Source: Nocardioides pinisoli (GTDB lineage Bacteria; Actinomycetota; Actinomycetes; Propionibacteriales; Nocardioidaceae). From it: a DNA stretch of 64,000 nt. Below the pieces are notes generated by a model. That model was not told where the DNA came from. It was given only the letters and a program-made list of their open reading frames with translations, and ran no database searches. Of this stretch, positions 45,994-57,239 are shown piece after piece; the stretch's first letter is position 1, and the number at the start of each line of letters is the position of its first letter. The translations under genes and the position numbers were made by a program. The stretch is from assembly GCF_024199985.1 (NCBI RefSeq), contig NZ_JANARS010000007.1, positions 124,001-188,000 of the forward strand, read 5' to 3'.

Positions 45994-47247
45994 ATGGAGC
46001 GCCTCGACCACCTCGTCGGTGGTCTCACCGACGACCTCGACGCACGCCTGGCGGACGTCGACGCGGCGCTGGCGAGCCACTATCCCGGTGAGCGCGCCGG
46101 GCGGCAGCCCGTCCACACGGTCTACGTCCCGGCCGACCGCTTCCACCCCGGCCTGGTCGCCGACCACGGCGCCGCAGCGCTCGCCGCGGTGGAGGAGCAC
46201 CAGGACCGCCTGCTGGCGCTCCTCGACGGTGACCGCGACCTGCTGTCGCGGGTGCGCGCCAAGCTCGGGCGCGAGCCGGTCGAGGACCTGCGCATCGACT
46301 TCGAGGACGGCTACGGGACCCGCCCCGACGACGAGGAGGACGGCGACGTACGACGGGCGGCGGGTGACCTGCGTGCCGCGCTCGACGCCGGGACGTCCGC
46401 ACCCTTCACCGGCATCCGGTTCAAGGGCTTCGAGGGGCCGACCCGGGCCCGCGGCGTGCGCACCCTCACCCTGTTCCTCGCCCGGCTCCTCGAGGACGGG
46501 CCGCTGCCGGACACCTTCGTGGTCACGCTGCCCAAGGTGACCGCCGTGGAGCAGGTGGAAGCGCTGGTCCACGTCGCCGGCCGGCTCGAGCCCGAGCTGG
46601 GCCTGGCCGACGGCGCCCTGCGCTTCGAGATCCAGGTCGAGACGCCGCAGTCGATCCTCGGCCCCGACGGCAGCGCGCTCGTCGCGCGGATGGTGCACGC
46701 CTCCGGCGGCCGCTGCACCGGCCTGCACTACGGCACCTACGACTACTCCGCCTCGTGCGGGATCGCCGCTGCCCACCAGAGCCTCGAGCACCCCGTCGCC
46801 GACCACGCCAAGGCGGTCATGCAGGCCGCCGCGGCCGGCACCGGCGTACGCCTCTCCGACGGCTCCACCAACGTGCTGCCGGTCGGGAGCCCCGACGAGG
46901 TCGCCGCCGCGTGGGACACCCACCTGCGGCTCGTCCGCCGCTCGCTCGAGCGCGGCTACTACCAGGGCTGGGACCTCCACCCGGCCCAGCTGCCGACGCG
47001 CTTCGCCGCGACGTTCGGCTTCTACCGCGACGGGCTCGCGAGCGCGGCGACCCGCCTGCGCACCTACGTCGAGCGCCGCGAGTCCGGCGTCCTCGACGAG
47101 CCGGCGACGGCCCGGGCGCTCGCGGACTACCTGCTGCGCGGGACCGACTGCGGCGCCCTGTCGCAGGACGAGGTGACCGAGGGGACCGGGCTCGACGCCC
47201 ACCGCCTCGCACGGCTGGCGCACCGCACCCACGACGGGGGAGGCTGA
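45994..47247 (+). CDS. CitE/HpcH-like aldolase family protein (DUF6986)
   Basis: This 417-residue TIM-barrel-type protein resembles the HpcH/HpaI-CitE lyases: DLRIDFEDGYG (acidic pair for Mg binding), GIRFKGFEG (conserved Arg), and LRFEIQVETPQSIL (Glu of the metal site). I place it in the DUF6986 group. It is the first gene of the uricase operon and ends 3 bases before uricase. CitE-like enzymes cleave or form C-C bonds with glyoxylate or acyl-CoA. Since purine breakdown releases glyoxylate and malate synthase is nearby, a glyoxylate-using reaction is an attractive but untested guess. No reaction in the known urate pathway requires it. Confidence 0.8.
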   Translation: MERLDHLVGGLTDDLDARLADVDAALASHYPGERAGRQPVHTVYVPADRFHPGLVADHGAAALAAVEEHQDRLLALLDGDRDLLSRVRAKLGREPVEDLRIDFEDGYGTRPDDEEDGDVRRAAGDLRAALDAGTSAPFTGIRFKGFEGPTRARGVRTLTLFLARLLEDGPLPDTFVVTLPKVTAVEQVEALVHVAGRLEPELGLADGALRFEIQVETPQSILGPDGSALVARMVHASGGRCTGLHYGTYDYSASCGIAAAHQSLEHPVADHAKAVMQAAAAGTGVRLSDGSTNVLPVGSPDEVAAAWDTHLRLVRRSLERGYYQGWDLHPAQLPTRFAATFGFYRDGLASAATRLRTYVERRESGVLDEPATARALADYLLRGTDCGALSQDEVTEGTGLDAHRLARLAHRTHDGGG

Positions 47248-47250
47248 GTT

Positions 47251-48117
47251 ATGGGGATCAGGCTGGGACCGAACCGCTACGGCAAGGCGGAGTCTCGCGT
47301 CGTGCGCATCGTGCGCGACACCGAGCGCCACGAGATCCGCGACCTCACCGTGTCGACGTCCCTCCACGGCGACTTCACCGCGGCGCACACCGACGGCGAC
47401 CAGTCGCACGTGCTGCCCACCGACACCCAGAAGAACACCGCCTTCGCCTTCGCGAAGAAGCACGGCGTGGCCTCGCCCGAGGACTACGCGATCGCGCTCG
47501 GCAGCCGGCTGCTCGAGGCGACGCCGTACGCCACCGGGGCGGAGGTCGTCGTCGACGAGCACGCGTGGGACCGGATCGAGGTCGACGGCGCCGGGCACGA
47601 CCACGCGTTCGTGCGCCGTGGCGGCGAGGTGCGCACCGCCCGGGTCGAGGTGGAGCGCGACGGCGTCCACGTGACCTCCGGCGTGAAGGACCTGGTGCTG
47701 CTGAAGTCCACCGGCTCGGAGTTCAAGGGGTTCCTGCGCGACGACTACACGACGCTCGACGACGCCGACGACCGCATCCTGGCCACCGCGCTGCGAGCCA
47801 CCTGGCGCCACTCCCGCGCGGACGGCGTCGACTGGAACGCGTCGTACGCCGCGGTGCGGGCGCTGGTGCTGTCGACCTTCGCCACGACCTACAGCCGGGC
47901 GCTCCAGGAGACGCTCTACGCGACGGGCCGCGCGGTGCTCGAAGCGCACGAGGGGATCGCCGAGATCTCCTTCGTCGCTCCCAACAAGCACCACTTCCTC
48001 GTCGACCTCGCACCCTTCGGCCTCGACAACCCGGGCGAGGTCTTCATCGCCGCGGACCGGCCCTACGGCCTCATCGAGGCGACCGTGACCCGCGAGGAGG
48101 AGGACCGATGGCCGTGA
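47251..48117 (+). CDS. pucL: urate oxidase (uricase)
   Basis: This cofactor-free enzyme oxidises urate to 5-hydroxyisourate. The 288-residue length is normal for the tandem T-fold protein. Visible active-site residues are Lys12 (YGKAES), Thr57 with Asp58 (LPTDTQKNT), and the His of APNKHHFLVDL. It begins with ATG three bases after the aldolase gene and overlaps the OHCU decarboxylase start by 10 bases. Confidence 0.96.
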   Translation: MGIRLGPNRYGKAESRVVRIVRDTERHEIRDLTVSTSLHGDFTAAHTDGDQSHVLPTDTQKNTAFAFAKKHGVASPEDYAIALGSRLLEATPYATGAEVVVDEHAWDRIEVDGAGHDHAFVRRGGEVRTARVEVERDGVHVTSGVKDLVLLKSTGSEFKGFLRDDYTTLDDADDRILATALRATWRHSRADGVDWNASYAAVRALVLSTFATTYSRALQETLYATGRAVLEAHEGIAEISFVAPNKHHFLVDLAPFGLDNPGEVFIAADRPYGLIEATVTREEEDRWP

Positions 48118-48626
48118 CCCGACCGGGGCTCGCCGCCTTCAACGAGGCGGACGAGCAGCAGGCCCACGCGCAGCTGCTCACCTGCCTGGACGCGCCGATG
48201 TGGGCCGACCGGGTGGTGGCCGGCCGGCCCTACGACACGCTCGGCGAGGTCGAGGCCGCCATGGTCGCCGCCTCGGCCACCCTGTCCGACGAGGAGCTGG
48301 AGCAGGCACTCGCCCGGCACCCGCGCATCGGTGAGCGCGCCGACGCCGAGCGGCACGACGCCGCCCACTCCACGCGCGAGCAGGCGGGCGTCGACCGGGA
48401 GGACGCCGACCTCGCCCGGCGGCTCGCGGACGGCAACCGGGCCTACGAGGAGCGCTTCGGTCGGGTCTTCATCATCCGGGCGGCGGGGCGCGACGGCCAC
48501 GAGATCCTCCAGCACCTCGAGCAGCGCCTCGGCAACAGCGACGAGCTCGAGCGGGCCGCGACGATCGACCAGCTGACCCAGATCGCGGTGCTGCGGATGG
48601 AGGAGCTGATGGGGGAGGAGCCCTGA
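48108..48626 (+). CDS. uraD: OHCU decarboxylase
   Basis: This enzyme decarboxylates 2-oxo-4-hydroxy-4-carboxy-5-ureidoimidazoline to S-allantoin, the third step of urate breakdown. The 172-residue protein has the helical UraD fold with the catalytic His in ARHPRIGERA and the typical YEERFGRVFIIRAAGR and LEQRLGNSDELE segments. Its stop overlaps the next start (TGATG). Confidence 0.94.
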   Translation: MAVTRPGLAAFNEADEQQAHAQLLTCLDAPMWADRVVAGRPYDTLGEVEAAMVAASATLSDEELEQALARHPRIGERADAERHDAAHSTREQAGVDREDADLARRLADGNRAYEERFGRVFIIRAAGRDGHEILQHLEQRLGNSDELERAATIDQLTQIAVLRMEELMGEEP

Positions 48627-48946
48627 TGGCCTCGCTGAGCACCCACGTCCTCGACACCGCTGCCGGTCAGCCGGCCGCAGGGCTGCGCGTCACCGTGGAG
48701 TCGGCGGACGGCACCGCCCTGGCCGCCGGCGTCACCGACCACGACGGTCGGGTGGGTGACCTCGCGGGCGACCTGCCGGTGGGCGACCTGCGGATCCGGT
48801 TCGACACCGGTGCGTGGTTCGCCGCCCACGGGACCGACACCTTCTACCCCGAGGTCGTCGTCGCCTTCACCGTCACCCGCGACGAGCACTTCCACGTCCC
48901 GCTCCTGCTGAGCCCGTTCGGCTACTCCACCTACCGGGGCAGCTGA
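48626..48946 (+). CDS. uraH: 5-hydroxyisourate hydrolase
   Basis: This transthyretin-related protein of 106 residues hydrolyses 5-hydroxyisourate to OHCU. The N-terminal LSTHVLDTAAGQPAAGL supplies a catalytic His, and the diagnostic C-terminal YRGS tetrapeptide is intact. uraD precedes it and uricase precedes both, so the three steps from urate to allantoin are encoded consecutively. Confidence 0.96.
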   Translation: MASLSTHVLDTAAGQPAAGLRVTVESADGTALAAGVTDHDGRVGDLAGDLPVGDLRIRFDTGAWFAAHGTDTFYPEVVVAFTVTRDEHFHVPLLLSPFGYSTYRGS

Positions 48947-48948
48947 GC

Positions 48949-50292
48949 GTGGCCGGCGAGGTCGCGCCCGAGACCCTCGTCCGGGCGGCCCGCGCGGTCG
49001 TCGGTGACGCCGAGCGGCCGGCGACGGTGCGCGTGCGTGACGGCGTCGTCGTCGAGATCGGCCCGGTCGACGCGGACGCCCGTGGCGCCGAGGTGGTCGT
49101 GCTGGCCGACGACGAGGTGCTGCTGCCGGGGCTGGTCGACACCCACGTCCACGTCAACGAGCCGGGGCGCACCGACTGGGAGGGCTTCGCCAGCGCCACC
49201 CGGGCCGCGGCGGCCGGCGGCGTCACCACGATCGTCGACATGCCGCTCAACAGCATCCCGCCCACCACGACGGTCGCGGCGCTGGAGGAGAAGCGGGCGG
49301 TGGCGACCGGCCAGACGTGGGTGGACGTCGGCTTCTGGGGCGGTGCGGTCCCGGGCAACCTCGACGACCTGGCCCCCCTCCACGAGGCCGGGGTGTTCGG
49401 CTTCAAGTGCTTCCTGATCGACTCCGGCGTGGAGGAGTTCCCCCACCTCGCGCCGGACGAGCTCGCCGCCGCGATGGCCGAGACCGCACGGCTCGGCTCG
49501 CTGTTGGTCGTGCACGCCGAGGACGCCGACGAGATCGGCGAGTGTGCCCACGGCACGGCCTACCGCGGCTTCCTCGACAGCCGGCCCGACGCGGCCGAGG
49601 AGCGCGCGATCGCGCTGGTCGTCGACACGGCCCGCCGCACCGGCGGGCGCGCCCACGTCGTGCACCTCAGCGCCTCCGGTGCCGTGCCGACGCTGCGTGC
49701 CGCCCGGGCCGACGGCGTCGACGTCTCGGTGGAGACCTGCCCGCACTACCTCCACTTCGACGCGGCGACGGTCGCCGACGGCGCCACCGAGCTCAAGTGC
49801 TGCCCACCGATCCGCGGCGCGGCCAACCGCGACGCGCTGTGGCAGGCGCTCGCCGACGGCGACATCGACCTCGTCGTCACCGACCACTCGCCGTGCACCG
49901 CCGACCTCAAGCTCCGCGACACCGGCGACTTCGCCGACGCCTGGGGCGGGATCGCGTCGCTCCAGCTCGGGCTGCCCGTGGTCTGGACGGGCGCCCGCGA
50001 GCGCGGCGTACCGCTCTCCGACGTGGTGCGCTGGATGGCCACGGCTCCGGCCCGGCGGGTCGGGCTGGCGGGCAAGGGCGAGATCGCCGTCGGGGCCGAC
50101 GCCGACCTCTGCGTCTTCGCGCCCGACGAGACCTGGGTGGTCGACGCGGCCGCGCTCCACCACAAGAACCCGGTCACCCCCTACGCGGGGCGTACGCTCA
50201 CCGGCACCGTGCGCGCGACGTGGCTGCGCGGACGCCCGGTCGACCTGTCGGCCGGGCCACGGGGACGGCTGCTGAGGAGAGGGACGACCTGA
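48949..50292 (+). CDS. allB: allantoinase
   Basis: This enzyme opens the allantoin ring to allantoate. The 447-residue amidohydrolase has metal ligands His66 and His68 in DTHVHVNEPGRTDWEG, the carbamylated lysine Lys153 in GFKCFL, VHAEDAD, HLSASGAV and the Asp of VTDHSPC. The DTHVHVNEPGRTDWEG block identifies allantoinase rather than dihydropyrimidinase or dihydroorotase. The GTG at 48949 is two bases after the uraH stop. Confidence 0.95.
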   Translation: MAGEVAPETLVRAARAVVGDAERPATVRVRDGVVVEIGPVDADARGAEVVVLADDEVLLPGLVDTHVHVNEPGRTDWEGFASATRAAAAGGVTTIVDMPLNSIPPTTTVAALEEKRAVATGQTWVDVGFWGGAVPGNLDDLAPLHEAGVFGFKCFLIDSGVEEFPHLAPDELAAAMAETARLGSLLVVHAEDADEIGECAHGTAYRGFLDSRPDAAEERAIALVVDTARRTGGRAHVVHLSASGAVPTLRAARADGVDVSVETCPHYLHFDAATVADGATELKCCPPIRGAANRDALWQALADGDIDLVVTDHSPCTADLKLRDTGDFADAWGGIASLQLGLPVVWTGARERGVPLSDVVRWMATAPARRVGLAGKGEIAVGADADLCVFAPDETWVVDAAALHHKNPVTPYAGRTLTGTVRATWLRGRPVDLSAGPRGRLLRRGTT

Positions 50293-51131
50293 TGAGCTAC
50301 TGGGTCCCGCGGGGCGGGCTGCCGGCGCAGACCGACCTGACCACCGGGCAGTCCGGCCGGGCGGTCTTCACCGAGGCCTACGCCGTCATCCCGCGCGGCA
50401 CGCTCAGCGACATCACCGCCAGCCGGCTGCCGCACTGGGACGACACCCGCCTGTGGGTGATCGCCCGGCCGCTGTCCGGGTTCGCCGAGACGTTCTCGTG
50501 GTACGTCGTCGAGGTGGCGCCGGGCGGCGGGACCGAGCGGCCCGACGACGACCCCGACGCGGAGTCCGTGCTCCTCGTGGTCGACGGGGCCGCCGAGCTG
50601 CGCATCGGGGAAGAGGTGCACGCCGTGCGCCCCGGGACGTACGTCTTCCTCCCGCCGGGCGCGACCTGGACGTTGCGCGCCACGTCGGGCGAGCCGCTCA
50701 CCTTCCACTGGATCCGCAAGGCATACGAGCGCGTCGACGGCGTCGAGGTCCCCGAGCCCTTCGTGGTCCACGAGGACGACGTGGCGGTCGAGCCGATGCC
50801 CGACACCGGCGGCGCGTGGGGCACGCAGCGCTTCGTCGACCCGCTGGACGTGCGGCACGACATGCACGTCAACATCGTCAGCTTCGAGCCAGGTGGCGCC
50901 ATCACGTTCCCGGAGACGCACGTGATGGAGCACGGCCTCTACGTCCTGGAGGGCAAGGCGGTCTACCTGCTCAACCAGGACTGGGTCGAGGTGGAGGCGG
51001 GGGACTTCATGTGGCTGCGCGCCTTCTGCCCGCAGGCCTGCTACGCCGGTGGCCCGGGAAGGTTCCGCTACCTGCTCTACAAGGACGTCAACCGGCACCC
51101 GCGCCTGCGCGCGAGCCCGCCGCTGACGTGA
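50292..51131 (+). CDS. allE: (S)-ureidoglycine aminohydrolase
   Basis: This is a bicupin protein of 279 residues that releases ammonia from S-ureidoglycine to give S-ureidoglycolate. The second cupin carries the manganese-binding residues in ETHVMEHGLYVLEGKAVYLLN, and the end has WLRAFCPQACYAGG and RYLLYKDVNRH, typical of AllE. Its presence implies an allantoate amidohydrolase encoded outside the window. The ATG overlaps the allantoinase stop region (TGATG). Confidence 0.93.
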   Translation: MSYWVPRGGLPAQTDLTTGQSGRAVFTEAYAVIPRGTLSDITASRLPHWDDTRLWVIARPLSGFAETFSWYVVEVAPGGGTERPDDDPDAESVLLVVDGAAELRIGEEVHAVRPGTYVFLPPGATWTLRATSGEPLTFHWIRKAYERVDGVEVPEPFVVHEDDVAVEPMPDTGGAWGTQRFVDPLDVRHDMHVNIVSFEPGGAITFPETHVMEHGLYVLEGKAVYLLNQDWVEVEAGDFMWLRAFCPQACYAGGPGRFRYLLYKDVNRHPRLRASPPLT

Positions 51132-51153
51132 CGCCGACGTGAGCCCGATCACG

Positions 51154-51267
51154 TAGGATGGGCGGTGGCAGGTCGTCGTTCGGCATGGACAACCGGCGGC
51201 CCGTGACTCCCTGAACCATGCGCCCACCGCAGCCATGCGCATGACGTACTGCCCGAGGGGAGAGCAC
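51154..51267 (+). promoter_or_regulatory. promoter and possible structured leader of xdh genes
   Basis: TAGGAT (51154-51159) is a -10 candidate. Downstream, gcggtgg (51162-51168) can pair with ccaccgc (51224-51230), enclosing gcatgg (51183-51188) paired with ccatgc (51216-51221). A 13-residue GTG frame starts 5 bases after the -10 box (51165-51206). The region may hold a leader structure or operator; no known riboswitch was recognised. Confidence 0.4.
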
Positions 51268-52646
51268 GTGCCGGATCCGCAGGTCACCGTCAACGGGCAG
51301 CCGCGCCCGCTCGCCGGCACGCCCACCCACACCAACGCGCTCGACTTCCTGCGCGGCCTCGGCCTCACCGGGGCCAAGGAGGGGTGCGCGGAGGGGGAGT
51401 GCGGCGCTTGCGCGGTGATGGTCGCCCGGCCCGCCGGCGACGGGAGCCGGTGGACGCCGGTCAACGCCTGCCTGGTGCCGGCCCTCGCGCTCGACGGGCA
51501 GGAGGTCGTCACCGCCGAGGGCCTCGGCACGCCCGAGCACCTGCACCCCGTCCAGGCCGGGCTGGCCGCCGCGGGCGGCTCCCAGTGCGGCTACTGCACG
51601 CCCGGCTTCGCGTGCTCGATGGCCGCGGAGTTCTACCGGCCCGACCGCGCGGAGGGCGCCGACGGGTTCGACCTGCACGCCATCGCCGGCAACCTCTGCC
51701 GCTGCACCGGCTACCGGCCGATCCGCGACGCGGCCCGCGCCCTCGGCCCCGCGACGCCGACGGACCCGCTGGCCGCGCGGCAGGAGCGACCCGCGCCCGA
51801 CGTCGTACGCACACGGGTCGACGGCTTCGCGCGTCCGGCCGACCTCGCCGAGGCCCTCGCCCTCCTGGCCGAGCACCCCGACGCCGTGGTCGTCGCCGGG
51901 TCCACCGACTGGGGGGTGGAGGCCAACCTGCGCGGGCGCCGGGCGTCGCACCTCGTCGCGGTCGACCGGCTCCCCGAGCTGCGCGGGACCTCCACCGACG
52001 GGTCGGTCGAGATCGGCGCCGCCCTGACGCTGAGCGAGGTCGAGGCCGCGCTCGGCGACACCGTCCCGCTGCTCGCCGAGGTCTGGCCCCTCTTCGCCTC
52101 GCCGCTCATCCGCAACGGCGCCACCATCGGGGGCAACCTCGCGACCGCGTCGCCGATCGGCGACCTCGCCCCCGCGCTGCTCGCCCTCGACGCCAGCGTG
52201 GTGCTCGCCTCCACCGACGGCGACCGCGAGGTCGCGCTGGCCGACTTCTTCACCGGCTACCGCGAGACGGTGCTGCGCCCGGGCGAGCTCATCCGGGCCG
52301 TCCGAATTCCGCTCCCGCTGGCCGGTCGCACCACCTTCCGCAAGATCGCCAAGCGCCGCTACGACGACATCTCCAGCGTCGCGGTCGCCGCCGCCCTCGA
52401 CGTCGTCGACGGCACCGTGGTGACCGCGCGCATCGGCCTGGGCGGCGTCGCCGCCACGCCCCTGCGGGCGCGCGCGACCGAGGCCGCCCTCGAGGGACAG
52501 CCGTGGAGCGAGGAGACCGTCGAGGCCGCCTCGCGGGTGCTGGCCGGGGAGGGCACGCCGATCGACGACCAGCGCGCCAGCGCCGCCTACCGCTCCGCGA
52601 TGCTCGGCAACGCGCTGAGGGCCTGGTGGGACGAGGAGGGGTCGCG

Positions 52647-52650
<4 letters not shown>
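51268..52650 (+). CDS. xdhA: xanthine dehydrogenase small subunit (FeS and FAD)
   Basis: This 460-residue subunit has two [2Fe-2S] clusters: the plant-type site GCAEGECGAC with a later Cys (NACLVP), and the helical site CGYCTPGF with CRCTGY. The FAD domain (from about residue 185) has VVAGSTDWG and RNGATIGGNLATASPIGDLAP. It passes electrons from the molybdenum subunit to NAD. GTG 51268 after a ggggagag site is preferred over ATG 51235, which would add 11 residues before the fold. Confidence 0.94.
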
Positions 52651-55034
<2,384 letters not shown>

Positions 55035-55035
55035 G

Positions 55036-55869
55036 GTGCACTGGCTGGGAGCAGTCGAGCGGCTGCGGGAGGAACGCGTGCCGGGGGTGCTGGTGACCGT
55101 GGCCGCGGTCCGCGGGCACGCGCCCCGTGACGCCGGCGCCAAGATGGTCGTCGCCGCCGAGCGGTCGTGGGGCAGTGTCGGCGGCGGCAACCTCGAGGAG
55201 ACCGCCATCGCCCGCGCCCGGGCGATGCTCGCCGACGGCACCGACAGTCCCGAGCAGCTCGTCCTCGGCCTCACCGACAAGGCCCGCACCGACCACGGCC
55301 GCCAGTGCTGCGGGGGCGAGGTCACGCTGCTGCTCGAGCCGCTGCCGGTGGTCGGGTCCGTCGCCGTGTTCGGCGTCGGCCACGTCGGGCTCCAGCTCGC
55401 CCGCATCCTGGCGGCCCACGACATCGACCTCCACCTCGTCGACTCCCGCCCCGGCCTGCTCACCGACGAGCGCCTGGCGCTGCCCGCCGACGCCGAGGCG
55501 CGCGTGCGGGTCCACCACTCGCCCGTCCCCGAGCTCGCGCTCGGCGCCGTCCCGGCCGGCACCCACGTGCTGGTGATGACCCACGACCACGCCGAGGACT
55601 TCGCGCTGTGCGACGCGGCGCTGCGGTGCACCCACCTCGGGTCGGTCGGGCTGATCGGCTCGGCCGCCAAGTGGGCCCGCTTCCGCGCGGGCCTGGCCGT
55701 CGAGGGCCACGACGCCCCGACCATCGACCGCATCCGCTGCCCCATCGGGCTGACCGGGCCGGCCTCCTCGTCGCGACCCTCCTCCAAGGCCCCGGCCGCG
55801 ATCGCCGTCTCCGTGGCGGCCGAGCTGATGGACCTCCTGGCCGCCGACCGCACCCGGGTGTCCGGATGA
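55036..55869 (+). CDS. xdhC: xanthine dehydrogenase accessory protein XdhC
   Basis: This 277-residue protein inserts sulfurated molybdenum cofactor into xanthine dehydrogenase. The N-terminal XdhC/CoxI domain (TVAAVRGHAPRDAGAKMVV, GGGNLEE, CCGGEV) is followed by a Rossmann domain with VFGVGHVGLQLARIL and IGSAAKWARFR. It starts two bases after the xdhB stop and overlaps the guanine deaminase start. Confidence 0.93.
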   Translation: MHWLGAVERLREERVPGVLVTVAAVRGHAPRDAGAKMVVAAERSWGSVGGGNLEETAIARARAMLADGTDSPEQLVLGLTDKARTDHGRQCCGGEVTLLLEPLPVVGSVAVFGVGHVGLQLARILAAHDIDLHLVDSRPGLLTDERLALPADAEARVRVHHSPVPELALGAVPAGTHVLVMTHDHAEDFALCDAALRCTHLGSVGLIGSAAKWARFRAGLAVEGHDAPTIDRIRCPIGLTGPASSSRPSSKAPAAIAVSVAAELMDLLAADRTRVSG

Positions 55870-57239
55870 CGCGTCCGGGCGTGGGCGTCGTCTACCGGGC
55901 CCGCGCCTTCGACGCCCCCGACGACCCGTTCACCACCAGCGGCCCGGCCTTCCGCTACGACGACGACCTCGGGCTGGCGGTCTCCGACGACGGCGTGATC
56001 ACCGAGCGCGGGCCCTTCGCCGCGGTCGCCGCCTCGCACCCCGACGCCCCGACGATCGACCTGCGCGCCGGGCTGCTGCTGCCCGGTCTGGTCGACACCC
56101 ACGTCCACTTCCCCCAGGTGCGGGTGATCGGCGCCCTCGGCATGCCGCTGCTCGAGTGGCTCGAGCGGTGCGCCCTGCCGGAGGAGGAGCGCCTCGCGTC
56201 GACGACGTACGCCGCCACGGTGGCCGGTGAGCTCGTCGCCGGGCTGATCGCCGCGGGCACGACGACGTCCCTGGTCTTCGGGTCCCACTTCGCACCCGCC
56301 GTCGACGCCCTGTTCGCCGAGGCCGAGCGGTTCGGGCTGCGGATGACGAGCGGGCTGGTGGTCAGCGACCGGGTGCTGCCCGAGCCGCTGCTCACCACGC
56401 CCGAGCGCTCGCACGACGAGGCGGTCCGCCTGGCGAAGGACTGGCACGGGCGGGGGCGGCTGCGCTACGCCGTCACCCCGCGCTTCGCGCTCTCGGCCTC
56501 CGACGACATCCTGGCCGCCTGTGCCGACGTGCTCGCCGTCGTGGACGGCGCCTGCTTCACCTCCCACGTCAACGAGAACAACGCCGAGGTCGCCACGGTC
56601 GCCGACCAGTTCCCGCACCGGGACCACTACGTCGACACCTACGACCACCACGGGCTGCTCGGGGGCTGCTCAGTGCTGGCCCACAACGTCCACCCGACCG
56701 ACGCCGAGCTCGACGTGCTGGCGGCCCGGGGCACCGCGGTGGCCTACTGCCCGACCAGCAACGCCGCCCTGGGCTCGGGGATGTTCTCGCTGCGCCGCCA
56801 CGTCGCCGCTGGCGTGCGGGTTGCGCTCGGCAGCGACGTCGGCGCGGGCACCGGGTTCTCGATCTTCAAGGAGGGCCTGCAGGCCTACTTCCTGCAGCAC
56901 CTGCTCGGCGCCGACGGACTGCCGCTGGCGGCCGGGCACCTCCTGCACCTGAGCACCGCCGCGGGCGCCGCGGCACTGGGCCTCGGCGACGTGACGGGCG
57001 ACTTCAGCCCCGGGAAGCAGTTCGACGCCATCTGCGTGCGGCCACCCGTCGGCACCTCGCTCGACATCGGGCTGCGGCACGCGGGGTCGCCGGAGGAGGC
57101 CCTCGGCAAGGTGTTCGCCCTCGCTGGGGACGCCGACGTCGCCGACGTGTGGGTCGGGGGCGACCAGGTGGCGTCGGGCGGGTTCGTCCGGCCGGTCATT
57201 CCCCCCGCGCCAGCAGGACGTCGTACGCCTGCAGGGTGA
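55866..57239 (+). CDS. guaD: guanine deaminase
   Basis: This zinc amidohydrolase converts guanine to xanthine, feeding the dehydrogenase encoded just upstream. The 457-residue protein has the family signature PGLVDTHVHFPQ, the loop SHVNENNAEV, HNVHPTDAELDVL and the zinc Asp in ALGSDVGAGTGFSIF. Its last 44 bases overlap the 3' end of the converging malate synthase gene, so no terminator can separate them. Confidence 0.93.
   Translation: MTRPGVGVVYRARAFDAPDDPFTTSGPAFRYDDDLGLAVSDDGVITERGPFAAVAASHPDAPTIDLRAGLLLPGLVDTHVHFPQVRVIGALGMPLLEWLERCALPEEERLASTTYAATVAGELVAGLIAAGTTTSLVFGSHFAPAVDALFAEAERFGLRMTSGLVVSDRVLPEPLLTTPERSHDEAVRLAKDWHGRGRLRYAVTPRFALSASDDILAACADVLAVVDGACFTSHVNENNAEVATVADQFPHRDHYVDTYDHHGLLGGCSVLAHNVHPTDAELDVLAARGTAVAYCPTSNAALGSGMFSLRRHVAAGVRVALGSDVGAGTGFSIFKEGLQAYFLQHLLGADGLPLAAGHLLHLSTAAGAAALGLGDVTGDFSPGKQFDAICVRPPVGTSLDIGLRHAGSPEEALGKVFALAGDADVADVWVGGDQVASGGFVRPVIPPAPAGRRTPAG

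Noticed and set aside
51132..51267. A named purine or molybdenum-cofactor riboswitch before xdhA
   Set aside because: I could not match conserved core sequences of known purine, xanthine or Moco riboswitch classes, and the likely transcription start cuts the outer stem.
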